DNA from: Telmatactis stephensoni
Taxonomy: Eukaryota; Cnidaria; Anthozoa; Actiniaria; Isophelliidae
Direction: 5' to 3'
Length of the DNA: 64,000 nt
NCBI GenBank assembly: GCA_029948255.1
Contig: JALIZF010001876.1
Location: 558,001 to 622,000, forward strand
Under the pieces are notes generated by a model. It was not told the DNA's origin. It saw only the letters and a program-made list of their open reading frames with translations, and did not search any database. Positions 10,673 through 19,632 of this stretch are shown here, piece by piece (the stretch's first letter is position 1; every line of letters starts with the position of its first letter). A program made the translations under genes and the position numbers.

Positions 10673-11922
10673 GTCAATGCCAGCCAAATTTATAAGTTGA
10701 AAGGACTGACACAGGAGCTAGAAGAACAAGGGAGGATTGAAAGTGCACCTAGCCCCCTGTTAGTTCCCATTTTGACGAAAAGTTGGAGTATTTCTAATTA
10801 CTTGTACGAAAAAAATACGCCATTTGAATGCATTCCGAATTTTTTAACACAATTGTAAAGTTTGGTGTTCCATGGAACATTTTCAAAGACTTAAGCCTGG
10901 ATAGACGTCACACTCTTTTGTACTTTCAAAAGTTTATTGTACAGTACAAAAGAGTATGACGTCTACCCAGGCGGAAATTTATTTACTCCGACTTCAGACT
11001 CTTAGGAATTGCAGCTTTTGCTGGGCTTTTTTCGCCTATAAATACGAAAAATTAGTTTAATTTTCATCAGCTTTGAGTGAAATTGATTCAAAGTGGATAT
11101 TCAAATCTACATCACTTCAGCGATCGAATTAGTCAACCGAGTTCCCATATATTTTCAGGTGTGCCACCACAGGAAGCTCAAAGGCCCTTTTTGCCGATGT
11201 TTAAAATTGTGTAAAAGCTTTGGAATTCATTCAAGTCGAGTCATTTTATCGTAGACGTTCTTAGAAATGGTAAGACTTTTTATCAAAACTGGAAATAACA
11301 GGGGCTTAGACGCACTTTAATTTGTTTTCCGCTTCGTCAACTGAAAGTTCTCTATATAGCGTCGCTCAAAGCCAAAGTTCAAAGAATGGCTGACCAAGAA
11401 GAAGGGCCAGTTATAATCGAAACTTTGTTTCCTATTCTGAGGTTCAAAAAAACACAAATACACTTCTATTAGAAACAGAACCCAGAAAAGATTTTGATGA
11501 ATTAAAGGCAGAGATATCCATGCGGGTATCCATGTACTGAAAATACTTTAGCATGTTTAGTTGAAGAACTTAGGAAAGAGAACAAAGAACTTAAATAAGA
11601 AGTGTAAGACTAGAACTGAATAAGTATTAGGATAAGTCATTAAGCCTCCTTTATTTTAAACTGTGGTGCTGGCACAGCTTTTGCCATTTGGAATTTTGTT
11701 CTTGCTTAAGGAATTTGACGGATTTCGTTATACTATAGTATTCCACATGGATATACAACATGTACAGGGTCTATACACTTTGTTCTGGATGAGAACAATA
11801 AAATGGACCATTTGACTTTCAAGTGACAACTCTTAATGCCAGGGGAATGCGAAACTGATAAAAAGCGAAGGATCGGAAAATGTTGCATTGGTTTTCAAAG
11901 CACGATGCAAACGAAGGTTCCA
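10673..11922. other. 3' flank of GPCR copy 3, duplicated non-coding DNA
   Basis: Blocks match 6165-6730 downstream of copy 2. A short imperfect hairpin (about 10890-10970, arms around GGATAGACGTCACACTC) lies inside. No gene is supportable; the ORF related to 6298-6522 is frame-broken here. Confidence 0.45.
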
Positions 11923-12170
11923 ACCGGGTTTGAATATCTGTAATCGCTTTGAATTGGGTTCCAGTCCCCGCTCTGCCAAAAGTTCATTAGCGATTGGTAA
12001 TAAGTGCATCAAATTCGACTTAAGAGATTAATAAGTTAATCAAATTCGACTTTTTTAAGAGTTTAAGTTGAATTTGATTAACTTATTACCAATCGCTAAC
12101 TAACTTTTGGCGGAGCGGGGATTGGAACCCAATTTAAAGCGATATTTTACAGATATTCAAACCGTTGAAA
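11923..12170. mobile_element. Foldback/MITE-like inverted repeat
   Basis: Two arms of about 95 bp (about 11923-12020 and 12075-12170) are imperfect reverse complements. Shared pieces include GAATATCTGTAA / TTACAGATATTC and the stretch around CCAATCGCTAA. A short A/T-rich spacer with its own internal repeat lies between them. It codes for nothing and is typical of a non-autonomous DNA transposon. It lies 215 bp left of the viral element. Confidence 0.6.
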
Positions 12171-12384
12171 CATTCGTTTGACCTAAGATAACGCTTTTTA
12201 ACAGATATAACAGAGGCCAGAAAGTTTAAAAGTAGAGGACATAAGGACTGACAGCAGATAAGTACAATTTGTAACTCGGTTTATTACATAAACACACCGA
12301 CTTTGCATGGTCCAAACGTTGGTGGTTCGAGCGCCCGTGATACTTGCGGCCATTTCTACACAAAAGTGTAACGACACCCTCTTG

Positions 12385-12609
12385 AGCAGCAGTAAGGGTT
12401 TGTTCCGATCAGACCTTGAAATATGCAGGCCCTGCCTGCGTAGATCGAGGGGTGTCGGCAGCAGGGATTCACTGCACCAATTATGGCGTTTTGGGGCCCG
12501 GAGATTAAAAATGGCAAAACCCCTTACTGCTGCTGGAGACCTCGTCGGTTGGTATTGTTTATTGAATATAAAATATATATAGATATATGGACGCTATTGA
12601 CTGGCTATT
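12385..12609 (+). repeat. Left terminal inverted repeat of the viral element
   Basis: Reverse-complement match to 30020-30242, beginning AGCAGCAGTAAGGG. It extends inward past the ATG of the polymerase gene, so the first eight codons of the two terminal genes (MDAIDWLL) are TIR-encoded. Inside the TIR, CCCTTACTGCTGCT at 12521-12534 is the exact complement of the outer tip, so each TIR can fold back on itself. The A/T-rich stretch just before the ATG probably holds the promoter of the terminal gene. Confidence 0.92.
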
Positions 12610-15505
12610 ACAAAGCGAGTTACCTCCTATTGCAAATGAAGAAATAGCGCGTCTCAGAAAGAATGTAATCGATAACACAAATGCAGATATAGTTTTTACA
12701 ACGTTTATAGAAAAAAATACAGATGCTTCGATGACTGAAGAACGCGCGGAAGATATTATTAATAGACTGCCCGAAGGGGATTTTCGTCTGCAGTTAGCAT
12801 TTATAAAATACGATGGCCGCCAGTGGATAGTTGAAGAGGGGAGAAATCCTATTCGGGCAAGTAATCGTAAAGATCTATTTATCTTGAATAAAAATACTAG
12901 GCCCGGCGCTTTAGTGGGCATTGACTCTTTGTATTACGATGAGGCGTATCCTGTAACCGTGGTTATTTACTTGGGTTATAAAATAAAAGAGCCCGATGCA
13001 GAAAAGCTACAGCCGATGAGACATCCCGGCAACTGTGTCGCCAAACTTATTAGAGAATATTTTACAGACTCTACGAAAGGCGGCAGTTTAACTGACGAAC
13101 GAAAAAAGGCTATAAGGACATGGGAAAAAAATACACAGAGGTGTGGCGGTACTATAGAAGCAATAAAGAAATTAGAAGTGGCTATAAAGAGGCGCATTGT
13201 TGTGCTAGACATTATGGGCGGGTTTATTTATTCTGGCACAGATAAGTATAGAGGCAATGGACCGGCTATAAATATTTATCAGCATAATGGTCATGCGTGG
13301 AGAGATGTGAGGTTTCCGAAGAAAAAGAGAGTAGAAGTGTATAAAGATGTGAATCCGCTGTGGACGGAATTTGACATTGACGGTAATATTCTTTGTGATG
13401 GCAGTGATTTTATTAAAGAGAATTCTATATGGCTGCTAGATGCGGAGGGGACGCAGTTTATTACGCAGGATGGGACGCTTTATCGGCCGCAGGTGGAGGA
13501 TGAAAAAATAAGAAAGGCCTGTGAGATATTGGGCGAGGATTTTAGAGAAGAGGTATTTTGTAGTAGTTCTTTAGACTTTGTGGCCGCGAGAAAAAGAAAT
13601 CATTGGAAGCCGACGCCGAAAGAGTTGCCGGAGATTGCGTTGGCGTGCGTTGAACATGGTCATGGCGGTCTTTGGAATATGGAGTACAAAAAAGAAGATT
13701 ATGTGTCGCTGGACATGAAGCATTGTTATCCGGCCAGCTTTAAGGGACTGGGAGATGCGGCGTCTTATTATCAGCGGTATGGACATCCGGATTCGCAGTT
13801 CTTTAGGGTGGCTTTAGATGGGCGTTATGAGGCGCCGGCTAATGGGTTTGTGAAGTTGACGGCGTGGAAGTTTAAAGAGGGGCTTCATCCTATTATTTAC
13901 GCGTGGTATGGTAAGCATATAGAAGAGAAAGGTTGGATTCCGGTGCCGTTGTTAAAGTTCTTTGAAGAGCGTGGACTTTTAGAGTATACGGCGCACGAGG
14001 CCATTCTTTGCCACGGTGATAAGACACAGTGGCTGCCGGCGGATAATCATGCGGCGCGGATTGTTATTGGTAAGTTTACGCAGGGCGCCAGAGCAGGAGA
14101 AAAACATATGCAGCGGCGGCTGATAACTGATGATGAAGAGCTGAACTTTTTAATAAAAAAGGCCCATAAAGAAAATACTATGGTGCGGACAGATGACTTT
14201 GGCGGCGATGGCAAAGTGTTGTGTTATTATAACGATTATAGGGCGCAGTATTATCATTTAAGGGCTTCTATGTTGTCGTATGCTCATATTAATCTTTTGA
14301 CGATGCTGCTGCGGTTTGATAAGGAAGATATACCTAGGGTGGCCACGGATAGTTTGTATATAAGGCCTGAGGTGTTGGAAAAGATGAAAATGTATTATGT
14401 CAAAGATGAGATGGCCGAAAGTGGACAATGGCGGATCAAAAATGAAGAGATGAGGACTTGGCGAGAAAGGGTGAAATACTGCGGTAATCATAAAGAGGGC
14501 AAAAGAGAGGCGACGCAGGAAATATGGCCTAGCGTCAAAGATCCTATTAGCTATAAACGGTTTTCTTATCTCTATGGCGCTGGCGGCAGTGGTAAGACGA
14601 CGAGGGTGTTAGGGCTGTTTCCGGAGGTAAAGGTATTAACGCCCACTCATCGTTTAGAAAGGGAATTAACACTGCAGGGATATGATGCGCAGACCTATCA
14701 TAGCTTTTTTCGTTATAACGGCGAAAAGTGGGTTCCGGAGGCTATAAAAGAGATACCGCCGGTTATTCTTTGGGACGAGATTTGTACGGTGCCGCTGCCG
14801 ATGCTGAAGGAGTTTGTAGAGTTCTTAAAGGGGAAAACGCAGGTGATATTTGCGGGCGATCCGTGTCAGCCGCCGCCTATTGCGGGAGAAATGCCGCATG
14901 AGTGGTTAAAGGAGTTTTACCATGAAGAAATAAAAGCCGATTATAGAAGTAAAGATGAGAAGATAAAGAAGTTTAAAAGTTCATTGAGAGGATTAACCGA
15001 TGTTGAGCAGTGTAAATGTATGAGGAAAAATATGAAGGCGCGGGATTATGAGCTGTTCTTGCAGGAGTGGAGGCCGACGGATTTGGTGATTAGTAGTAAA
15101 AGGGCTGTGCAGGCGAGGATTGAAAAAGATCTGTTAAGGCGGCATCGGGAAAAGTTTACTTCGCATTTGGTGCCGGTGTCTTATAGGCCACGCGATACAA
15201 GACAAAAAAAATCAATTACGGTGCCTTATACGCAGGTAATCTTAGAAAATGCCGTCAAACACGATATAGCGTGGGTGCCGTTGGGTTCTGTAGAGCAGGT
15301 GATAAAGCATCCGGATTGGCGGCTGGGTTATTGTATGACCGTCCATAGCGCACAGGGGCTGACTATAAAAGAAACCCTGTGGATTATTGATCAGCGGCTC
15401 TGCTGGAGTAATCTTATTTACACTGCAGTTAGCAGAGTTGAATACTACAAACAACTAAAAAGAGCGTGGGGTCCGCAATTACGGTACGATAACAATCCCG
15501 CCTGA
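12587..15505 (+). CDS. PolB-like DNA polymerase palm fused to SF1 helicase
   Basis: 972 residues, ATG in a TATA-like context (AGATATATGG) inside the TIR edge. Residues about 1-360 form an N-terminal region of unknown fold. A B-family-like palm follows: motif A-like LDMKHCYPAS near 374 and motif C-like ATDSLYI near 585, with one of the usual two Asp replaced by Ala. The C-terminal third is a superfamily 1 (Pif1/RecD-like) helicase: Walker A GAGGSGKT near 662-669, Walker B-like ILWDEICT near 726, AGDPCQPPP near 757, TVHSAQGLT near 918 and YTAVSRV near 944. It is presumably the replication enzyme of the element. Polymerase and helicase in one chain is unusual against ordinary Polintons. Sequence beyond the stop retains an HNH-like remnant that may once have been joined to it. 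Confidence 0.8.
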   Translation: MDAIDWLLQSELPPIANEEIARLRKNVIDNTNADIVFTTFIEKNTDASMTEERAEDIINRLPEGDFRLQLAFIKYDGRQWIVEEGRNPIRASNRKDLFILNKNTRPGALVGIDSLYYDEAYPVTVVIYLGYKIKEPDAEKLQPMRHPGNCVAKLIREYFTDSTKGGSLTDERKKAIRTWEKNTQRCGGTIEAIKKLEVAIKRRIVVLDIMGGFIYSGTDKYRGNGPAINIYQHNGHAWRDVRFPKKKRVEVYKDVNPLWTEFDIDGNILCDGSDFIKENSIWLLDAEGTQFITQDGTLYRPQVEDEKIRKACEILGEDFREEVFCSSSLDFVAARKRNHWKPTPKELPEIALACVEHGHGGLWNMEYKKEDYVSLDMKHCYPASFKGLGDAASYYQRYGHPDSQFFRVALDGRYEAPANGFVKLTAWKFKEGLHPIIYAWYGKHIEEKGWIPVPLLKFFEERGLLEYTAHEAILCHGDKTQWLPADNHAARIVIGKFTQGARAGEKHMQRRLITDDEELNFLIKKAHKENTMVRTDDFGGDGKVLCYYNDYRAQYYHLRASMLSYAHINLLTMLLRFDKEDIPRVATDSLYIRPEVLEKMKMYYVKDEMAESGQWRIKNEEMRTWRERVKYCGNHKEGKREATQEIWPSVKDPISYKRFSYLYGAGGSGKTTRVLGLFPEVKVLTPTHRLERELTLQGYDAQTYHSFFRYNGEKWVPEAIKEIPPVILWDEICTVPLPMLKEFVEFLKGKTQVIFAGDPCQPPPIAGEMPHEWLKEFYHEEIKADYRSKDEKIKKFKSSLRGLTDVEQCKCMRKNMKARDYELFLQEWRPTDLVISSKRAVQARIEKDLLRRHREKFTSHLVPVSYRPRDTRQKKSITVPYTQVILENAVKHDIAWVPLGSVEQVIKHPDWRLGYCMTVHSAQGLTIKETLWIIDQRLCWSNLIYTAVSRVEYYKQLKRAWGPQLRYDNNPA

Positions 15506-15774
15506 AGTGGCCTAAAGCAAATATACTTAAGAAATTACAAGGTATAAGAGAATTGATGAGGAAAAAATAAGGTATTTGACCTCACAGTCGATGATGTTAT
15601 AAACCCAACGCAAGGTGTGCTAAGTGTAACATACCGCTACTCTGGGATTTTGAACCAAACGACGATCAGCAATTTTCTGTGGACCGTTTAAATAATAAGA
15701 AAGGTCACTCTGTAGGTAATATACGTTTGACGTGCTTAGAGTGTAATCAGGCGCGTGGTGCAGCACTACTCTGA
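15506..15774 (+). pseudogene. Decayed HNH endonuclease-like domain
   Basis: Between the helicase stop and the integrase. One frame (15595-15774) reads CAKC, then about 20 residues on SVDRLNNKKGHS, then CLECNQARG, ending in TGA. That Cys pair - (S)DR...H - N - Cys pair pattern is the signature of zinc-stabilised HNH nucleases. The matching N-terminal part lies upstream in other frames, and stops and frameshifts separate the pieces. It may have been an independent nuclease or a C-terminal domain of the polymerase-helicase. No function is likely in its present state. Confidence 0.55.
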
Positions 15775-15802
15775 ATCCTTGGGGACTATGAGCAGCTCTT
15801 CT

Positions 15803-16604
15803 TTAACAAATCCACGGCTTGGGCCAGTCTGTTAAGTAATACAACACAGGCTGTCCTTCTTTGGTGACGGACTTTGAGATCTGGTAAGTTTTCAAAGACC
15901 AATTAGGGTCCGTAGCTCTTTGGATCCTCCTTCCAATTCCCCAGGCTGATAGAGATATCGAACCGTAGACGTCACCTAATTTTTTTTCTTTCATTCCTAC
16001 TGCTCTTGAACTCCTAACGTAGGATTTGTGTTCGACGTGTTTCTTTTTTATGGCATCCTTAGGTTTCATTCCCGTTGCCCTTGTTTCCTCATTATTTAAA
16101 GCCTTAATGACCTCTGGAAGTCTCTGCACCCACTCCCTGTTGCTTTTGGATGGATCTGCTAATTCTTTCCAATACTGATATCCAAACAACCGTTCCGCTA
16201 GGGTGCGATTAAATCTTTCGACGATGCTTTGGCCCCTGTGGTACTCTGCTTCAGCTCTCCTGATCTTAGTATCGTGGTCTTTCAGCGTTTTAGTGACAGC
16301 GCCCATGAACTCTGTGCCCGCATCAACCTGCAGCAGCTTTGGCCATTTTAAAACGCGCTTATAAATCTTACTTAGAGCCTCGGCGACTTCTCCTGAATCT
16401 TACTGGTTATGGGCTCAGCGTCCTTGTATCTGCTGGCGATATCGACGACCGTTAAAGCATATCTGTAGGTTTTTCTTCTCACCTTGTCGTGCGGCAAAAA
16501 AAGTAAATCCGCCTGATGAACTTCGTTGGGCACATTCACAGTGAAACTGGGTCTGGGAATATACTTGGGCGCGGGAAGATAAACTTGCCAGAGGGTCTGT
16601 TTTT

Positions 16605-16641
<37 letters not shown>

Positions 16642-16730
16642 CAGTTCTTAGCTGTGTCTTCAGAGACTTTAGCCGCTACAGCAGGTTTCTTAATAGCCGA
16701 GGCTCCTCTCCCACTAGCCTTGAGGTCCAT
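15803..16730 (-). pseudogene. Broken retroviral-type (rve, DDE) integrase
   Basis: The 167-codon open part (16306-15803) carries the C-terminal half of the catalytic core, including the Glu of the DDE triad in VERFNRTL. The second catalytic Asp (DAGTEF) lies just upstream in the same frame. The first Asp (VVDIASRY) is in a different frame, separated by a single-base frameshift near 16400. A second break is a poly-T tract (about 16599-16637, poly-A on the coding strand) that shifts the frame again before the N-terminal part, which starts near 16730 with MDLKASGRG. Integrases of this family insert Polinton-type elements into the host chromosome. This copy cannot make a full-length enzyme as assembled. 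The poly-A tract could partly be an assembly or slippage effect. Confidence 0.85.
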
Positions 16731-16794
16731 AATAAATTCTCTTAAGTTTGTCTTCGACGCTAGTATTATATGAATTCCAGGACAAGGTTTATCT

Positions 16795-17369
16795 TTCTAT
16801 TGTTTGAAATTTACAACTTCACCGTCAACTTTAATGACTAGTTTATTTCCGAAACCAAGTCGCAAGACAAATCATGATATAAAAGTATAGGGACTGTATT
16901 CTAACTAAGTCAAAAGGATTATCCCGGGGCGGGAATTTAGCCATCACATTCGAACGACTGCCATTTTCATATGTATAAACTAAGTCACAATGGATTTCAT
17001 AATTAGAAGGGACATTCCAATGAAATGTGTCGACTATTTGACATGGCCAGCTGACACCACTTTATGACCGATCAGGTCTTTAATGCGCTGATTCAGTGTG
17101 GTGCTTTTGTCGTGTGTAAGGCTCCATTCGTGGGGCAGCCCTGTTGTTAAAGTGACATCGTGTTTGGCCAGTTCTTTGGCCAGCGTCTGCGGCTTGTAAT
17201 GCGAATTAGGAATGAGATGCTGCTTGCTGCCTTTCATTATAAAGCCGGCTATTAAATTATGCCAAGAATTGTACAAAGAGCAACTTATGAGCCGAACCTT
17301 GTGAGCTTTGATCGGCGGGTTGAAATAAGTTATAAAAGGATTCTGGTCACTGTTCAAAAAGACGATCAT
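16795..17369 (-). pseudogene. Frame-broken putative virion protein
   Basis: An open frame of 111 codons (17369-17034) starts MIVFLNSDQNPFITYFNPPI and ends at a TAG. Immediately downstream another frame stays open for about 60 codons (NVPSNYEIHCDLVYTYENG region) and a third fragment (LVIKVDGEVVNF) ends near 16800. This looks like one gene with at least two frameshifts. The N-terminal YFNPPI...SLYNSW pattern resembles a protein widespread in cnidarian virus-like elements, whose role is unknown to me; a minor capsid or penton role is only a guess. It overlaps the next upstream gene by 4 bp at the start codon. Confidence 0.5.
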
Positions 17370-17791
17370 ATATAATAGGCCACGGCGCCTCCGATGGCCA
17401 GGCCTGAAATGCCTAGAAACATTAATTCATTATTTTTTTGCCTTTTAGAAGGTGTGTAATAATCTTTAAACTGCGGTGGCTTTTTCAGAGCAAAGTGAGG
17501 ATGCGTCTGTGCGTAGAGCTTAAAGGCGTAATCGGTGTTTTGGAAATTCTTATCGGCCTGCATTTTATCGCGGTAATTTTCATCTAACCAGTCGCGGTAG
17601 GCTTGTCTTTTTTTATTATAGGCGGCGAGGGCATTTTCATAGGCTTCCATGGCCAGATCGTGGCGTTTTCTTTCGGCGGCTAATTCATTTTTACTGTCGC
17701 CGTGAATCAGTTTGTCTAAATAGCGGCCGCCGTAGTTGGCGCCTGTAAAGGCTAAGGCTGCGGCGATGCTTCCGGCGATGACACTAACCAT
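17366..17791 (-). CDS. Small membrane protein with two hydrophobic ends
   Basis: 141 residues. A hydrophobic segment near the N-terminus (AGSIAAALAFTG) and another at the C-terminus (FLGISGLAIGGAVAYYI) flank a charged, probably helical centre rich in Ala, Lys, Glu and aromatic residues. The ATG is preceded by AAATATA, the start motif used throughout the element. The stop overlaps the start of the next gene (17369). No known family recognised; possibly an internal-membrane or virion-assembly protein. Confidence 0.65.
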   Translation of the reverse strand: MVSVIAGSIAAALAFTGANYGGRYLDKLIHGDSKNELAAERKRHDLAMEAYENALAAYNKKRQAYRDWLDENYRDKMQADKNFQNTDYAFKLYAQTHPHFALKKPPQFKDYYTPSKRQKNNELMFLGISGLAIGGAVAYYI

Positions 17792-17799
17792 TATATTTA

Positions 17800-17816
17800 A
17801 AAAATCTATGATTTTT
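17800..17816. terminator. 17-bp hairpin AAAAATC-TAT-GATTTTT
   Basis: Perfect 7-bp stem with 3-nt loop that overlaps the TAA stop of the gene at 17815-18033 (minus strand). Near-identical hairpins sit over other stop codons of the element (18984, 20294, 26840). Confidence 0.5.
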
Positions 17817-18033
17817 AGATACTATTGGGCAGGTATTTTTCTTTGATCAGGTAATCTCTCAAAGCGATGCTGCCGGCGACGGCGGCGGTCATTTTAACGT
17901 AATTCATCACGCTGCTGCTGGGGTCGCCAGTGAAGGTTTCTTTTAGGGCCTTTTTGCCGACCCAGCCGACGGCGGCGACGAGAGAAGTAAGTACGGCGGC
18001 TTCTTCAGCGGTCTTCATCAATGTAGAGGGCAT
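17815..18033 (-). CDS. Small alanine-rich membrane protein
   Basis: 72 residues with two hydrophobic stretches (about residues 11-25 and 44-60, the second around MTAAVAGSIALRDYL) and a short polar linker between. ATG preceded by TTAATATAGA. Unrecognised. Position between two other small membrane proteins suggests a shared late virion-membrane or holin-like role, which is inference only. Confidence 0.6.
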   Translation of the reverse strand: MPSTLMKTAEEAAVLTSLVAAVGWVGKKALKETFTGDPSSSVMNYVKMTAAVAGSIALRDYLIKEKYLPNSI

Positions 18034-18057
18034 TCTATATTAACTGCAAAGAGAATT

Positions 18058-18390
18058 TTATTCCATCTCGGGGATCTTAGAGCGCTTTTTTTCTTTAGGT
18101 GGCTCATGGTGTATTACGGGCTCAAGATGCACAGCGGTCTTCTGTGATTTCCACTGTAGGTATAAGCTGCCCATGGCCACTAAAAGGCCAAGGCCGCCGA
18201 TGACGTAGCCCGGATTGATATCCCAGCCGTCACTAGATTCCGAAGAAGGGTCTTTTTTGGCTTTATTCTTTTTATTCAGCTCGGCCAGCTTTTTTCCCGC
18301 CGCTACTCTGCCGGGCGCCTTTGGCTTGGTGATCTTTTGTTCGGCCGCGGCGGGGGTAGTAGTATCTTCTTTCTGCTCGGTGTCACTCAT
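18058..18390 (-). CDS. Single-TM protein with basic/Ala-rich N-terminus
   Basis: 110 residues. The N-terminal about 60 residues are rich in Lys, Ala, Glu and Pro (KPKAPGRVAAGKK) and probably disordered. One transmembrane helix follows (YVIGGLGLLVAMGSLYL), then a short basic tail. The ATG directly follows TTAATAT. No family recognised. Confidence 0.6.
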   Translation of the reverse strand: MSDTEQKEDTTTPAAAEQKITKPKAPGRVAAGKKLAELNKKNKAKKDPSSESSDGWDINPGYVIGGLGLLVAMGSLYLQWKSQKTAVHLEPVIHHEPPKEKKRSKIPEME

Positions 18391-18446
18391 ATATTAAGGA
18401 CTTGACGACTTATCAAGTAACTTGAAAATGACTTATGGTGACTTGA

Positions 18447-18974
18447 TTAAGTTGTTGACTCGACTTGATCAAGTTCTTGTGGCGGACTTGCGGTGACTTG
18501 CGGCTGACTTAGTCGTGACTTCTTGAAGTCGCTCCAAGACGTCGTAAGTTCTTGTAAGTCGATGTGCTGCGCTATGTGAAGTGCTCCGCTGGCCAACGCC
18601 ATTAACTTGCCGCATTTTAAAGACAACCAGCCACAAGTGATCTTAAGTTCTTGGGCGATGATATAGTCCTCACTTAAGTCTTTTTGTAATTGCTGGACGT
18701 CGTCTATGGGCAGTGCAAGTCCAAGTAGTTTAGTGGCCAGCTTTATAGCGCTGTCGGCGACGGCGTCTGTGGTTTTATTGGCAAGTGCCACTTCATAGCG
18801 CTTATAGAACTTCTTCACATCGGCTTCAGACAGCTGATTGACTTGTTCATGCGTCAGTTCTTTGCCGATCATTTCCTTACATTTGCCGCTGCTGACTAAA
18901 ACATTAAGCTGTTCTTTCAGTTGATCATCACCCAGCTGTGTGGGCGGCTCATCTAATAGCTCTTCGATGTTCAT
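18447..18974 (-). CDS. Unknown alpha-helical protein next to the packaging ATPase
   Basis: I prefer the ATG at 18974 (MNIEELLDE), which directly follows TATATAAGAAAA-type sequence, over the upstream in-frame ATG at 18992 that overlaps the ATPase stop; from 18974 the protein has 175 residues. It is mostly helical and polar, with a moderately hydrophobic region around residues 120-150 (GKLMALASGALHIAQ). The start lies just after the ATPase gene, so the two are probably co-transcribed. Family not recognised. Confidence 0.6.
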   Translation of the reverse strand: MNIEELLDEPPTQLGDDQLKEQLNVLVSSGKCKEMIGKELTHEQVNQLSEADVKKFYKRYEVALANKTTDAVADSAIKLATKLLGLALPIDDVQQLQKDLSEDYIIAQELKITCGWLSLKCGKLMALASGALHIAQHIDLQELTTSWSDFKKSRLSQPQVTASPPQELDQVESTT

Positions 18975-18983
18975 GTATATAAG

Positions 18984-19000
18984 AAAAATCATAGATTTTT
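18984..19000. terminator. 17-bp hairpin AAAAATC-ATA-GATTTTT over the ATPase stop
   Basis: Perfect 7-bp stem. The ATPase TGA (18989-18991, minus strand) lies within it. Same motif as at 17800, 20294 and 26840. Confidence 0.5.
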
Positions 19001-19594
19001 CACGCTGTAAGGATGTCTTAGAGAAAAGATCATTTTCGAATACTGATTTTCTTTTAAATGCCGCATATATTCTTGTAGCTGCTCTTTGGTTATTTCGCCG
19101 CCATAGTCGCTAAGGATGGTTTCTAGGTCGCTTTTGCTGGGCGTGTAAAAGACTACTAAAGAGCCGATATTTTCTCTAAAGGGCTTACTGACGCTGGTCA
19201 GCTGCTGCGAGAGTAACCATACGGAAATATTATCATGGCGCCCGGAAAAGGCCAGTTTTACTAGCTCTGAAGTGCGCTTTTTTACATCATCGCCGCAGGC
19301 AATATCATCCAGAATAAGTAACGTTTGCGTCTCGGCGATGTGCCCCCACTGCCGATGCCAAAATTTTAAATGCGTTGATAGTTCATTGGGGTCTAAGATG
19401 TCTACAAAAAAATCATCATCTTCTTTGCCCACGTTTTCCCAGGTCTTATTGTTAACGTAGGTGGGGCAAAGTAAAACAATGTAATCGAACTTGTATCTAA
19501 AAGGGCCTAATAACTGCTCGACCACGAATTTAGTCTTGCCGCAGCCGGTCGGGCCTACGATGAGGGCGTTACAAGGAATATGTTCTGGGTTCAT
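18989..19594 (-). CDS. DNA packaging ATPase (A32/FtsK-HerA type)
   Basis: 201 residues. Walker A GPTGCGKT at residues 14-21 and Walker B LLILDDIA at about 92-99. A Gln/Ser-rich sensor-like segment (WLLSQQLTSV) and an Arg upstream of it (SGRHDN) resemble the arginine-finger region of viral packaging ATPases. Proteins of this type pump the viral genome into the preformed capsid in Polintons, adintoviruses and NCLDVs. The length is short but within what these elements show. The ATG follows AGATATA. It starts divergently, 36 bp from the coiled-coil gene at 19630. The frame is intact. Confidence 0.88.
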   Translation of the reverse strand: MNPEHIPCNALIVGPTGCGKTKFVVEQLLGPFRYKFDYIVLLCPTYVNNKTWENVGKEDDDFFVDILDPNELSTHLKFWHRQWGHIAETQTLLILDDIACGDDVKKRTSELVKLAFSGRHDNISVWLLSQQLTSVSKPFRENIGSLVVFYTPSKSDLETILSDYGGEITKEQLQEYMRHLKENQYSKMIFSLRHPYSVKNL

Positions 19595-19632
19595 TATATC
19601 TTAAAAATCTATGGCTTTTTAATATAGATATG
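19592..19632. promoter_or_regulatory. Divergent start region with two TATA-like motifs
   Basis: CATTATATC on the left is the start context of the ATPase (minus) and AATATAGATATG on the right that of the coiled-coil gene (plus). In the middle lies a degenerate copy of the AAAAATC-TAT-GNTTTTT hairpin (19603-19620). Two genes are therefore served by 35 bp of DNA. Confidence 0.5.

Larger units (their letters stand above)
4780..11870 (+). repeat. Two-copy segmental tandem duplication carrying GPCR copies 2 and 3
   Basis: The GPCR ORFs at 5175 and 9683 are offset by 4508 bp. Their upstream (from about 4800 and 9310) and downstream DNA (6165-6730 and 10673-11840) are also near-identical in blocks, including the sequence just before each ATG and a short conserved ORF starting at 6298/11385. 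This points to unequal crossing-over or tandem duplication of a unit of about 4.5 kb, later modified by small indels and insertions. Confidence 0.8.

Noticed and set aside
12307..12582. 91-codon ORF across the left TIR, and the 105-codon ORF at 30051-30368 in the right TIR
   Set aside because: They are the same TIR sequence read in the same orientation at both ends plus microsatellite, with no protein-like pattern.
18033..18447. Adenain-type maturation protease among the small viral genes
   Set aside because: I looked for a His-Asp/Glu-Gln-Cys arrangement in the small genes between 17366 and 18992 and saw none.
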